From contig OX419761.1 in assembly GCA_948567375.1 (NCBI GenBank), forward strand, positions 59,557,089-59,621,088: 64,000 nt of DNA, in the 5' to 3' direction. Below are positions 1-10,163 of this stretch, in pieces. Each line of letters begins with the position of its first letter. The stretch's first letter is position 1. The stretch comes from Lunularia cruciata. Lineage: Eukaryota; Streptophyta; Marchantiopsida; Lunulariales; Lunulariaceae. The notes below the pieces were generated by a model. That model saw nothing but the letters and a program-made list of their open reading frames with translations. It had not been told where the DNA came from and did not search any database. The position numbers and the translations under genes were made by a program.

Positions 1-911
1 TTCAACTTAAAATTCTACTACCAAATTGTTTGTCATAGGCATTTAGGTGAATACATTTGCAAGTTGCTTCTTGCCTTCCACATATGTGATTATCATATTG
101 AACCTTTGTCTCCACTCTACACACCAAATCTATCAACAAGATAGATCTTTTTGTGTCTCAAGGTAGACTAGAGATTTGTGGTCAATCTCCACTACAAATG
201 CCTTCTTGCCAAGATAGTGCTTCCAATGCTTGGTTGCAAGAATAATGGCGAACTCTTCTTGTTTGGTGGTGTGATAGTTGCATTTTGCTGGTAATAGCTT
301 CCGAGGGAAATATGCAGTTAGGTGCAATCTATCATGCCATTCTGTTGTAGGAATACTCCTATTGCTATGCATTATGCATCTATAGCCAACTTGATTGGAT
401 GATTTGGGTCAAACCATTTCAAGATTGGTGTATGTAGTAATGCATTTGTTAATTCTTGAAAGGCCAATTCTTGTGCGGTTCTCCACATTGACTTCTTCTC
501 CTTGCCAAGTAGTGCCACTAGAGGTTGTGCAACCTTAGAGAAGTCCTTGAAAAATCAATGATAGAACACCGCCAATCCCAAGAAATGCTTGAGTTGAGTC
601 TAATCTTCTAGAGTACTCCATTTTTAAATGACCTCTATTTTATTACTTATTAGAATGTTAACACTTAGATACCTTTTGCACTTACACTATGCCCCAAGTA
701 GTCTACTTTAGACTTGCCAAACTCACACTTTGAGATTTTGGTGTACAACTAATTCCATCATAGAATCTAGAAGACTTCTCATAGATGTTGCTTTTGTTCC
801 ATCATTGTTTTACTATAGACAAGGATGTCATCTAGGAAAGTGATAATAGATTTTTCCAAGATGAAATATATCATTCATCAAACTCATGAAAGTGGCTAGT
901 GCATTGGTGAG
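1..911 (-). pseudogene. E1 chromovirus: RNase H and C-terminal reverse transcriptase, broken
   Basis: This is the downstream half of the Ty3/gypsy pol of element E1. The 133-372 stretch on the minus strand reads as RNase H (KLLPA, then HTTKQEEFAI, HWKHYLGKKAFVVEIDHKSL) and closely matches the RNase H of element A at 38797-39144. Further right the same strand matches A's RT C-terminus, including the FLDDI region near 830-850 and [14 protein letters not shown] at about 850-906. Stops and frameshifts are frequent. The frame is cut at 906-911, where C1 has inserted; it resumes at 10169 with the preceding RT residues (TRYGHFEY, MPFGLT). E1 continues beyond the left edge of the window, so its integrase and 3' LTR are not seen. 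Confidence 0.88.
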
Positions 912-1469
912 TGTGGTACACACTTTTTCATTTTGATGAATTTTGAAGAAGTGTATTGAGAAAGCCAAATTACAAAGAAAAGAATGGACTTATGTGTCTT
1001 CAAAGTAAACCTGAGGAAATTGACTTTGGGAACCAAAAGTACTTGGATGAGGCTTACAAAGAGACAAACCCAAAGAAGGGCAGCTCCACGATGGGAAGCA
1101 TAGGCCAATACAAAGAAGATGTAACAACCTTTCAACATGTCAGGCCAGCCAAGAAAGTAAACTTACAAAAATAGCGGAGGTAGGAGAGGAATACTTTGAA
1201 AGTGATAAGACAAACACGTAGAAGAAGTGGGGGTCAATTTTGAAATTGACTAACAAATGACTTCACCTCAAAGTACTATAAAACTATGGTTGCATAGGGG
1301 GAAATCAAACATATTAAGTAGATGCCCTGTCTCTCCAAGTAGTCATCCTACAGTAATGCACATCACAAAGCCGTTTTAGAGTGAAATTTTCCAAAGACCA
1401 GAAGGGATTAGAGTGTTGCGTCCACAAGAAGGGATAATCTTCTAACACCAAAGAACTCGTGAGCAGATC

Positions 1470-2990
1470 ATGGCAAAGAAGAGTAAGAATGCACTTGCAA
1501 TATGGAGTTTTGCAATTTGGAAATTAGATGTAGTAGCTAGAATCAAAGTCCTAAACAAACTTTGTATCACCTTTCTAGGCTAGAACTTGAATGTTAGTTT
1601 TCCATGTTCCATGGCAAAGATAGCTGCTAGTAATTGTGAAGAAGGCCCCAAAGTAATGGGGAATAGAGGGAATCCAGCTTGATGGACTGGGTCAGATTGG
1701 AAGCTAGTACAGGGAAAGGAAGCATGAGATGCAACCGGGATCACCTTTTATAGGAAATGTGATGCTGTAGAAGAAACCGCAAAAAATAGGAATTTGTTCT
1801 TTGCTCCGTGAACCAACAATAGCTACAAAGCAAAGTCCTATGGAGACCCAATTAAGCAAAGCATTATGGGAGCAATCATGGCAATCTTCAAGTCAGAGCA
1901 AACAACTTACATGAACATGCAGCAGGCGGTCTTCTTCCACCGGATGTTTGTAGAAGAGAAGGTGAATTGGGCAAAGTGCTTCCATTAGAGAACAAGGCGG
2001 ATGATTGTCAATTGGAGGACCAATTTGCCACCACACTATACACCATTTGCAACACATTTCTACTTGGGATTAAATCTCCTAACAATAGAGGAGAAACATT
2101 GGATGGTTTTGCATTTCCGTCCTGATCTTTGGTGAGAAGGGGATGAAGACAAGCAATGATACATCCTATAGTTGCGGTCCAGTGACAATCATTTCATCAA
2201 GACGGGATAGAGGAAGATGGTGGAAGGAAGAAGTCCAAAGACAAAAAAGTGGACTAAACCCAAAGGAATAGCCTAACTCTAGCCACAACAAAAGACCCAA
2301 AGACTCAACCCGCAAGGTAAGGAGGCGGTGAAGGATGAGGCTTCAAAGATAGAGTCTAAAGGAGAGACAGAGTCAAAGAGAGGAGACTCCAAAGAAGTTG
2401 AACTCACATTACAAAGCAAGGAGTCTGGTAGTGAGAATGAAGGTGAAGGTGAATATGAATTCCAGTAGTCAATTGATGCAGGGATAACACAATGAGGAGT
2501 GCCATGCCGCAAATGATCATATGGAGGGAGGAGATGGCCCTTGCTTAGAGTTACCCATGGAAGAGATGGACAAAGAACCAAAGAACGTTGTCTAGAAGGA
2601 GGTAAGATCAAAGAGGCTATTGTCGGCTGAACATACTGGTCCGAGCCAAGTGAATGAAGAAGAAGTAAGCTCGGAAGGAAGGTCATTAAAGGTACAAAGA
2701 TTGAGATCTCAGAGTAAGACTTTGGCAGAAGAAGTGTCAATGGAGATAAAGTACAAAGACCAAGCAGAAGAAGAAGAAGAAGCCTTTGATAGGATGGAGT
2801 ACTTGTCACAGATTGTAAGTCCATTGTCGGCATTGTTGAATAAGCAAAAGAAGGACATTCAGAAAGATCATCTAAAGGTAAAGAAATGAGTTGCAGGTGA
2901 TGAAGTATCTGATTGACAAAACAAGGGAATTGAAGGAGGATTGAACACGAAGGAGGGGAAATTTGTATCAAAATGGATATTGCAAGTAAG
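1470..2990 (+). pseudogene. C1 copy of the C-family ORF, N-terminal and middle part (degraded)
   Basis: From the ATG at 1470 the frame reads MAKKSKNALAIW then AIWKLDVVARIKVL, aligning with C5 (58292 onward) and C3 (28680 downward). Stops and indels break it at once. An acidic, Lys/Glu-rich stretch follows, including an uninterrupted 89-codon piece at 2620-2889. Homology to C5 is clear through the module around 1900-2100 (AVFFHRMF, EEKVNWAKCFH, then LPPHYTPFATHFYLGLN), which is split by a stop and frame changes. No function is recognised. The spacing of hydrophobic residues loosely recalls the plant transposon-associated domain PF20167, but that is from memory and unverified. The antisense 230-codon open frame (2279-2971, minus) is a shadow of this coding bias. 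Confidence 0.6.
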
Positions 2991-3636
2991 AATTATTGTG
3001 GTGGCTATATCTTAGTGATCACATGTCCAAATTGTGTGTGCTATATCTTGTTGGAAGCTTCTTCTTTAGGATTTTTTCTTGCCACCAAAATTGTTGAGTT
3101 TGGAGTCTATAGCAGAAGTTACAAGCATTTGAAATTTCTATAGTAAATGTATGGAGTAGTTGAAGTGACTTTGGGTTGGGTACTTTGGACATTTATGACT
3201 TTGGGTTTACAAAACTTTGGGTCAAGAGACTTTGCCTCAAGACAAAGGTGACCCAATTGGAGGTAGTCAAACATTAGATGCAAGTGACTTTGGGAATCTT
3301 GATATAGTCATCTGAGGAACTTTAGAGTAGAGAAATAAGGGACAATTAGGGTACTCACAACTTCAAATTCAATCTTGATTGAAGATAGGATAAATTTAGA
3401 AGAGAAAATAGCTATAGTGATTTGACCCAAAGTGCAAGAAACCCGATGGAAGACTAGTGAAAGACATTGAGTTGAATAAATTGTTGATTTGCTTGAGGGA
3501 ACAAGTAGATAGGAAGATGATTGAGGTAGGAGACAATGTAAGTCTCAGATTATAGTTAGTAAATTCAGAGTTAGAGAGACATTGAAGTAGTATGAAAGAA
3601 GATAAGAAGTCCAAAGTTATAGAAGAAGGAGTGTAG

Positions 3637-3852
3637 GTGTCTTTGGATCAATTATCCGTGACATTAGAGAAGAGTGGGTTGGGAGATAAAGAGATCGATA
3701 AATTATCTATGGGTTTAATTGTAGTTAAAATTGAAGAAGTAGTAGAAATAGTGGTGGATGTAGTAGAAGAAGATAGACTCAAAGAAGGAGAAGTGATAGG
3801 AAGATTATTGGGTTTGGAAGACAAAGTCAGGGTTGACATTGATATGGATTAG
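3637..3852 (+). pseudogene. C1: conserved C-terminal module of the C-family ORF
   Basis: This 71-codon open stretch reads MSLDQLSVTLEKSGLGDKEI, then an acidic valine-rich segment, then RLKEGEV and a Leu-Gly-Leu-Glu motif ending in VDIDMD. The same order of motifs (LEKSG.x.D, an acidic stretch, KEGE, LGLEAK..VDI) occurs at 14981-15184 (C2), 25534-25863 (C3), 42056-42361 (C4) and 60500-60739 (C5). Keeping the pattern across copies in different contexts suggests the segment was translated in the ancestral element. It lies about 110 bp upstream of the TATA-like box at about 3963. Its function is unknown. Confidence 0.6.
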
Positions 3853-4080
3853 AAACAAATTTGAGATTTGAAGTGGTAGATATGTATAGTCATTTTGGAT
3901 TTGCAAGTTGGAAGAGTTGTTGTAGAACGGTATAGTTATTAGTTAACTGTTGAAGTGGTTAACCTATTTAAAGGAGACATTTGTAGTGTTATGTTGTTCA
4001 CTATTCATAATTTTTAAAGATAGATAAAGCAAAGTGTTGATTCTCAATGCTTGTTGCTTGAGCTTAATTCCAAGTATCAA

Positions 4081-4102
4081 GTGTGTGTGTGTGTGTGTGT
4101 GT
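4081..4102 (+). repeat. (GT)11 microsatellite in C1
   Basis: Eleven perfect GT dinucleotides sit just downstream of the TATA-like box of C1. C5 has only a short TGTG run at the matching place (about 60955-60970), so the array expanded within this copy. Confidence 0.95.
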
Positions 4103-4195
4103 GAGTGTTTGGAGAATTTTGAAGTGCAAATCAATGAGCATGTTGGATGTTGGATTCTACAACCTTGATCTTCATTTTGTGTGTTTGATCTTGAG

Positions 4196-4561
4196 TGTAA
4201 AAGACCGTCTCCAAGGAGAGAAATAAGAGAATGGAAGCTCACATTGAGACACTTGAATGAAGGAAAACTCTGAATGCCGAGCATGAGCTTTGGCTCTTGT
4301 ATTTATAAGGAACATACAAGGTACTTGAGAAGCTTCTCAAGAAGCTTCCTTGAGCTACTTTCTTGAAGTGCAAGCTAAGTTAACTGGGAAGCTTCTCAAG
4401 AAGTTTTCTTCTAGAAGCCACTTACTTGGCATGCAAGCTAAGCTAGTCAAGAAGCTTCTCAAGAAGCTTCCTAGATACTTTTGGAATATTCTAGGCTAAT
4501 TTGTCTTATTTTCTATTCTGTTAGTCCTATTAACTTTTTTGCTAAACTCCATATTGGTACA
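4196..4561 (-). repeat. B 3' LTR
   Basis: 366-bp LTR. On the minus strand it begins TGTACCAATATGGAG at 4561 and ends GGTCTTTTACA at 4196. It contains a TATAAATA box (plus-strand tatttata, 4300-4307) and, just upstream of the TATA on the minus strand, three roughly 61-bp repeats, each with a GAAGCTTC dyad. A purine-rich GGGGAATAT just outside its start (4562-4575, minus strand) is the probable polypurine tract. Confidence 0.9.
4324..4470 (-). promoter_or_regulatory. Palindromic GAAnnTTC repeat array upstream of the B LTR TATA box
   Basis: Three units at about 4324-4348, 4387-4408 and 4449-4470 each contain AGAAGCTTCTCAAGAAG or a near match. The first holds the perfect 18-bp palindrome CTTGAGAAGCTTCTCAAG (4324-4341). 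Units are 61-62 bp apart and begin about 20 bp upstream of the TATA box, read on the element's strand. GAAnnTTC is the half-architecture of heat-shock elements, but the spacing to the next GAA is four bases rather than the canonical two, so heat responsiveness is only a hypothesis. Confidence 0.5.
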
Positions 4562-4765
4562 TATTCCCCAATCACTAGTTGATGACATCCTCGTTGCCAT
4601 TGAAGCTTCAAACTCTTGGATGGCCAATTGTGCATTTTGGAGATGAGAAAGAGGTTCCCATGTGGCATCATGAAGAGGATACCCTTTCCAAAGGATGTTG
4701 TTGACTGCCTTGTTGAATAGAGCAACGTGCAAGGATCCGATCAACTTTGTACTCCTCATGATCAT
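4562..4765 (-). pseudogene. B: chromodomain at the end of pol
   Basis: The minus-strand frame contains LWKGYPLHDATWEP followed by a helix-like LQNAQLAIQEFEAS. The WKGY...TWEP signature is the C-terminal half of a retroelement chromodomain, the module that targets chromoviruses to particular chromatin. The parallel segment in A is at about 40590-40680. The N-terminal strand of the domain is degraded. The frame runs on past the domain into the PPT and LTR. Confidence 0.82.
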
Positions 4766-4789
4766 TGATAGGGATAGGAGGAGGTGAGG

Positions 4790-6200
4790 TTGGACTCAAG
4801 AGGAAAAAGAAGAGGGGTTAAAAACAAAGGGTTTCAACTTGGAAACATGAAAGATGCATGCGTATATGACAAGGCAAGGCAAGTTGATAGTCAACATGAG
4901 AGACAATTTGGGTGATATCAAAGGGTCCCATCCAATTAGGAGCAAGTTTATGAACTTGGGTATCAAGTGGGAGAGGTAGGTTATGGGATGAGAACATGAC
5001 CTTATCACCAATGTGAAAGTTGAGATCACAGAGATGGTAATCTGCATATTGTTTCTGCCGACCTTGAGCAACAAGGAGATGAGATTTGGCTTGTTGGAAG
5101 GATTGGGAGATGGTGATCAAGAAGATGGAAGTCTGAGGGACATGAGATGGGAGAGGAGCAATAAGGGAATCAAGAATAAGTGGGTCTTGGCCAAAATTGA
5201 GAACAAAAGGAGAGAATCCGGTGCTTGCCTATTTAGAATTATGGTATGCAAACTTTGTAGCTGCAAGACATCCATCCCAATTGGTATGGTGAATGTTGAT
5301 GAAGGCATGAAGCATATCTTCCAAGGTGTAATTTTCATGTTCAGTTTGTCTATCATTTGGAGGATGATAGGTTGTGGACAAAACAAGCTTGGTGCCGAGT
5401 ATATGGAAGAGTGCTTGCCAAAATTTTCCAATGAAGTGAGGATCACGGTTGGAGATGAGTACATGCGGCATCCCATGATGCTTGAATACATTCTTGAAGT
5501 AGATTTGTGCTAAGGTTGGAACATCCACAATATCAACCGTTGGTGCCAAATAGATTTGCTTACTTAGCTTATCCACAAACACCACAATTATTTTGTGACC
5601 TTGCTTTGTCTTGGGCAAGGAGATGATGAGGTCCAAGCTCACATGTTCCCAACAAGTAGTTGGAATGGGGAGTGGTTGAAGGAGTCCACTGGGCTTTTGG
5701 TTATTGGCCTTGTTGCATTGACAACTCTCACATGATCAGAAAAACTCCCAAACATCTTGCCATGCTGGGCACCACCATTGGTGTTAGAGGGTATCCAAGG
5801 TCTTATCCACACCCATGTGACTAGCTATTGGTAAATCATGGGCTTCTTGAAGGCGCACAAGTTGGAGATCACCTTTGGCTAGAACATAGATCCGGTCCTC
5901 ATGGAATAGAAGGCCTTCCTTAAAGGAGAAGGTGTTTTAGTCCTTGTTGCATATTGTCAGACGAGCATGTACCATTTGGAAGAAGGGATCTTGTTGTAGA
6001 GCTGACCAAAACTCATTATGGACCTTGGAGTCAATTGACACCGTTGTAATTGCCACCATGATGAGAGGAAGAAACTTTGAATCAGGTCATTGTGATAGAG
6101 CATCAAAGATGACATGGAACCAACCTAGTTTGTACTCAAGTTTGATGTCAAAAAATTAGAGTTGCTCCTCCCATCAATGATGTTGACTCTTCATGTGTTC
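4790..6200 (-). pseudogene. B: integrase (zinc domain, DDE core, C-terminal domain)
   Basis: The catalytic core is best seen at 5229-5642: MSLDLIISLPKT (first acidic residue, D4), FVDKLSK, HHGMPHVLISNRDPHF and RQTEHEN. The second acidic residue is N65 in place of the expected Asp, while Glu101 is present with the canonical 35-residue spacing, so the DDE triad is broken. At 4818-5120 the C-terminal domain reads QGRQKQYADYH and GDKVMF, then PNWMGPF. The zinc-binding N-terminus lies at about 5640-5900 with stops. Several stops and shifts separate the pieces. Confidence 0.85.
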
Positions 6201-6700
6201 CAAGTGTAAGGTCTACAACAATGGTTTAAGATCAATTTGCATGATCACTTGTTTCCCCAAGAGATAATGCCTCCATACCTTGGTGGCATATACCATTGCC
6301 AATTGTTCCCAATACCGAGCATAGTAATTTCTTTCAATTGTATTTAGTCGGCAAGACACAAAGGCAATGGGATGTAGTCCATGTGGGAATTCTTGTTGCA
6401 ACACGGCTCCAATTGCAAAGTTAGAAGCATCAAAACCAACCACACAAGGTAGTTGAGGATCATATGGTTGAAGAATGGGTCTTGAAGACACCATATGTTT
6501 CAACTTCTGGAATGCTCCTTTGTGCTTGGTGGTCCACTGGAAGCTTGAGTTCTTCTCCAAGAGGTCAGTCAATGGTGAAACCACATGAGCATAATAGTGG
6601 ATGAACCGTTGGTAAAAACTGGCCAATCCATTGAATGCCAATACTTCTATAGCATCCTTTGGAGTAGGCCAATCAGTAATGGCCTTCATTATCTCCTCTT
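6201..6700 (-). pseudogene. B: RT thumb/connection and RNase H
   Basis: 158 open codons at 6213-6689 read MKAITDWPTPKD, GLASFYQRFI and DLLEKNSSFQWT, the RT connection, then VGFDASNFAIGAVLQQE, LNTIERNYYARYWEQLAMV and LLGKQVIMQIDLKPL, the RNase H domain with the DAS acidic motif. This is the best kept part of B's pol. The following D-H-K motif is altered to DLKPL. Confidence 0.88.
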
Positions 6701-7448
6701 TGATCTTGATCCACTTTGATGAGATCTTGTGACTAAAGAAGGTAACCTCTTTCTGCCAAAAGGCACACTTTGACTTCTTGTAGTAAAATTTCCATTGTCG
6801 TAGTCATCTTAGGACTTCTCGCACATGCTTCATGTGTTCTACCTCTGTCTTGCTATAGATTAAGATATCATCCAAGAATACCATCATGTATCAATCCAAT
6901 AGTCCATCCAACACCCGATGCATCTGATCTATGAAGACTATTGGAGCATTAGTGAGCCCTAAAGGTAGAATTCTCCACTCAAAATGCCCATACCTTGTGC
7001 AAAAGGTAGTCTTTTGCACATCCTCCCTATCAATGGAGATTTGCCAATAGCCATTGCAAAGATCCAACTTGGAAAGGTATTGTGCTCCACTCAATTGATC
7101 AAGCAAGTTATTGATCCAAGGCAAGGGATATGCATTCTTCACTATTTGCTTATTGAGTCCATGGTAATCAACACAAAAACAAAGTCCTCCATCTTTCTTT
7201 AGAATGAATTGTACTAGTGCTCCTCAAGGAGAGGTACTATGTCCTATGAAGTCCTTCTCCAACAACTCAATAAGTGTTATTTGCAACTTCTCCAACTCCT
7301 TTGGTGAGAGCCGATAGATTGGTCTACTCTTTAGGGTACTCCTTGGCAATAACTCAATCTTGAAGGGCATACCATGATCGGAGGGTAATCCCTTTGGCAT
7401 ATCATTGGGAAACACGTCCGCAAACTCCTGAACTATCTGATCAACCAT
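6701..7448 (-). pseudogene. B: reverse transcriptase fingers and palm
   Basis: The frame at 7224-7448 reads VDQIVQEFADVFPNDMPKGL and LSPKELEKLQ, the entry to Ty3/gypsy RT. At 6891-7142 it reads YPLPWINNLLDQLSGAQYLS, LDLCNGYWQI, YGHFEWRILPLGLTNAPIVF and HRVLDGLLD. The metal-binding YxDD equivalent lies at about 6860-6890 and reads as a leucine-aspartate-aspartate type sequence (FLDDIL-like), reached only across a stop. Family order and motifs identify it; it is not translatable as one protein. Confidence 0.87.
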
Positions 7449-7478
7449 TGCTTGATGAGGCTCTTGGCCCTCCTCAAA

Positions 7479-7727
7479 TTATCCTTGTGCAATCGGCTTG
7501 ATCCACACCGCAAAAACAAACTTATCTTCCTCCAAAGCTTGCTCTATGGCTGCTTCACTAACAAACTTCTCATCTAGGGACTCATCTTTCTTCAAAGCTT
7601 GCTCCATGGCTGCTTTCCTAGCAAACTTCCCATCTAGGGACTCATATCCCTTCAAGGTTTTCTCTATTGCTACCTTCTTAACAAAATTCCTATCTTGGGA
7701 TTGACTATTCTCAAGTGTCTTACTCAA
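7479..7727 (-). pseudogene. B: repetitive protease-RT linker (20-residue repeats)
   Basis: 82 open codons contain about three degenerate 20-residue (60-bp) repeats: EKTLKGYESLDGKFARKAAM, EQALKKDESLDEKFVSEAAI and EQALEEDKF. They lie between protease and RT. The matching place in relative F (about 30670-30770) has only one recognisable unit, so the array changed copy number within the lineage. The highly charged sequence suggests a flexible or helical spacer. Confidence 0.75.
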
Positions 7728-7784
7728 AGGTGCCAGACAACCTAATCAGAAATTCCTTCTTTGGTGTTGTACTTGAATTTATTG

Positions 7785-8078
7785 TTAGTTCCAATCAAAT
7801 TGAACCTTATGACATTCAAGCCAAGGTAGTTGTAAAATGACATCATAGTGTAGAGGTGCCACAACAAACCTCATACACTCCAAATACTCCTTCCCAATCT
7901 TGAAGGTAACAGGATGGAAGGTACGGAATGTAGAACTCTTTCTACCATCCACCATCATCAATCTACTTCTAATTATTGGCTTGATACAAATACCCAATTC
8001 CTTTGCTGCTTGCATAGACATGCAATTCTCTAAACTTCCAGAATCAACCAAAATCCTACAACCCCGATTATATATCAT
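7785..8078 (-). pseudogene. B: retroviral-type aspartic protease
   Basis: The 97-codon frame contains the active-site motif ILVDSGSLENCMS, with intact Asp-Ser-Gly, and the later hydrophobic motif VILQLPWLECHKVQFDW, corresponding to ILGMPWL in related elements. Length and motif spacing fit a Ty3/gypsy protease that would cleave Gag-Pol. It is the only protease in the window with an unaltered DSG. Confidence 0.87.
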
Positions 8079-8079
8079 A

Positions 8080-9341
8080 CCTTACAAGTGAAGCAAACTT
8101 GCATAGGTCAAGCCTTCAATCCCATTGGAACAAATCAAGCTCCTAGTAGGTGGCTCAAAATCTCCTATTGGGATTCCTTGTTCCGTGATCATTCCACTCC
8201 ATAAACTTCATCTGTGCAACTTGTCAAGGTCATCCATTCTTAAGTCAACATTCAAAAAAGTGATGTCCAACCTTGTGACAATAAAAAAAACCACCATTTT
8301 GTTGCAATCTTTCTCTATCTATTGTACCAAGTGGTCTCTATTGGATAACATCAATCTCTATTGGTGCCGGTTCCTCCACCCGTGCATAGTGTACTGGTAG
8401 GCTTTGTGTAGGTCAAGGTTGAGACCAAGTTGTTGCAACCAAGGAATCAAAATGCTCAGCCAATTGCATGGCTTCTTCCATGTTTTGTGGTTCCTGCATA
8501 GTCACTTCTAATTTGGTTTGTGACTTCAAGCCCCTCACAAATTGATCCAAAATTTCATCTTGTTGTATATTTGGAATTTGCATGATGATGTTCTAAAATT
8601 GCATGATGTAGTTCCTTATAGAGCCAATTTGCTTTAACTCCACCAATTTATCTCGTGCAGTTCAAGTGGCATTTATAGTTTAAAATTGACCAAATATTGC
8701 ATCCTTGAATTCTGCCTATATAAAGATTGGTGCAACAATCTATCAGTCAGCTTGCTCCACTTGGAATTGCCACCAAAGTTTTATCACACCATCTAATTGG
8801 CTAGAAGCCAAGAGAGTCTGTTTCCGTTCATCTTGAAGATTGGTAACTTCAAAGTAACGTCCACAGTCAAACAAAAAATTCTCCACTGTGCTTGGAAGAT
8901 TCTTGCCTTCAAACATCTTGGGTTCTGGAAATCGGATTTGATCTTCTCTATCTCGAACTGGTGCTCTCTCTATGTTTTCTTATTGTTGTTGGACTTGTTC
9001 ATCCAACAATCAAGTAAGGTGCGCAATTTGCTGTTGCATAGCAATGATAACATTCGATATTGCCACCATGGCTACTACTCTATCCCACTTCTCTACAATT
9101 TATCTAATTTATTAATACATAGATGCAACACATCCACCATTCTCCATAAGTTACAACCGGAAGTATCAAGGGTTCCTCAGACAAGGTGATCATATGTAGA
9201 AATCATACCCAAAGCACAAGGTGATGAATTATGTGAAATGATGCTTGGGTAGTACTTGGACACAAAAATCCTAATGGTTCAATGGAAGTGGATTTGGTGG
9301 TCCATAAATTCCATCCATCTCATTCCTACTCTAATAACCAA
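8080..9341 (-). pseudogene. B: gag region with degenerate zinc knuckle and PBS
   Basis: A nucleocapsid-like knuckle at about 8247-8289 (minus) reads FFYCHKVGHHFFEC: Cys, Gly-His and the final Cys are in place but the first Cys is Phe. Upstream (8400-9200) the minus strand keeps gag-like composition with many stops. Next to the right LTR, the minus strand TGGTTATTAGAGT (about 9329-9341) resembles the initiator-Met tRNA primer site TGGTATCAGAGC with changes. Exact gag limits cannot be fixed. Confidence 0.65.
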
Positions 9342-9705
9342 TGTAAAAGACCACAACCAAGGAGAAAAATAGGAGAATGGAAGCTCACATTGGGATACTT
9401 GAATGAAGAAAAACTCCAAATGCCTAGCATGAGCCTTGGCTCTTGTATTTATAGGGAGCATACAAGGCACTTGAGAAGCTTCTCAAGAAGCTTCCTTGAG
9501 CCACTTTCTTGGAGTGCAAGCCAAGTTAACTAAGAAGCTTCTCAAGAAGTTTCCTTCTAAAAGCCGCTTACTTGGCATGCAAGCTAAGCTACCCAAGAAG
9601 CTTTCCAAGAAGCTTCCTAGATACTTTTGGAATATTCTAGCTAATTTGTCTTATTTTCTACTTTGTTGGTCCTAGTAACTTTGTCACTAAACTCCATATG
9701 TTACA
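9342..9705 (-). repeat. B 5' LTR
   Basis: 364-bp partner of the LTR at 4196-4561, with the same ends, the same TATAAATA box (plus-strand tatttata near 9446-9453) and the same three GAAGCTTC repeat units near 9470-9620. Scattered substitutions separate the pair. Confidence 0.92.
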
Positions 9706-10163
9706 TTGAGTGAACTGCAATCGAAGCAATGCCCTGATAGATCTGAGAAGAATTGTAGTATTGGTAGTATTCTGTGTTTATGAGTGCAACGTGAGTTTGA
9801 TGTGAAGCAATTTCAATCAAGGAAACTGTGCCTTCAATGGAGGGGTGGAATGCAATTTTTTGATGAAGCCGTCTTACAGTGAAGTAGCCGTCTTCAAGAG
9901 AATCTGAATCATCCCAATCAAGATTTGTTTGGACAGAATTTGGTGGAGTTGTGATTATGGAGTGTTGGTTTGTGATGAGATTGTGATCAGTGCCTAGTAC
10001 TCTCTTCTGGGTGTGGTTTCTACCTAAGAGACTAAAGATGAACTCAAGAAGAACTGAATTGTTATTATTTGCTTTGTATTTGACCATTTTTGACTTGTAT
10101 CTATACGGGAATAAATTTTTACTTACTGATTATTGCAAAAGTGATACTTGTTGGATTGTCACA

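Larger units (their letters stand above)
4196..9705 (-). mobile_element. B: complete Ty3/gypsy chromovirus with two LTRs
   Basis: LTR-bounded element of 5510 bp on the minus strand. Ends are TGTAAAAGACC (4196) and CATATGTTACA (9705), flanked by the 5-bp TSD TTGAG (4191-4195 and 9706-9710). Removing it restores C1 collinear with C5 (tgtttgatcttgag joined to tgaactgcaatc; compare C5 61041-61070). From 9341 leftward the minus strand holds a degenerate PBS, gag, protease, a repetitive linker, RT, RNase H, integrase and a chromodomain in the usual Ty3/gypsy order. Frames are broken many times. The paired LTRs (about 365 bp each) differ noticeably, so the insertion is not recent. Element F is a diverged relative. 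Confidence 0.93.
912..10163 (+). mobile_element. C1: C-family element (giant solo LTR-like), interrupted by B
   Basis: The left end TGTGGTACAC (912) and right end GGATTGTCACA (10163) are flanked by the 5-bp duplication GTGAG (907-911 and 10164-10168), which splits E1's reverse transcriptase. Removing nested element B (4196-9705) and its TSD leaves about 3.74 kb, close to the 3762 bp of C5. There is no terminal direct repeat, PBS, PPT or pol, so it behaves as a single LTR-like unit. It carries the remains of the C-family reading frame (about 1470-3852), a TATA-like CTATTTAAA near 3963 and a 3' part (9711-10163) matching C5 61065-61507. Many CpG sites kept in C5 are TpG or CpA here, so this copy looks older. 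Solo LTR is my preferred reading; a non-autonomous unit with its own ends is the alternative. Confidence 0.85.

Noticed and set aside
2279..2971. 230-codon Leu/Ser-rich minus frame
   Set aside because: Antisense shadow of the Glu/Lys-rich C1 ORF; the same shadow appears at 59020-59721 opposite C5.
4324..4470. CRISPR-like regular repeats
   Set aside because: Units are imperfect, the spacing sequence is itself repeated, and they lie inside a plant LTR promoter.
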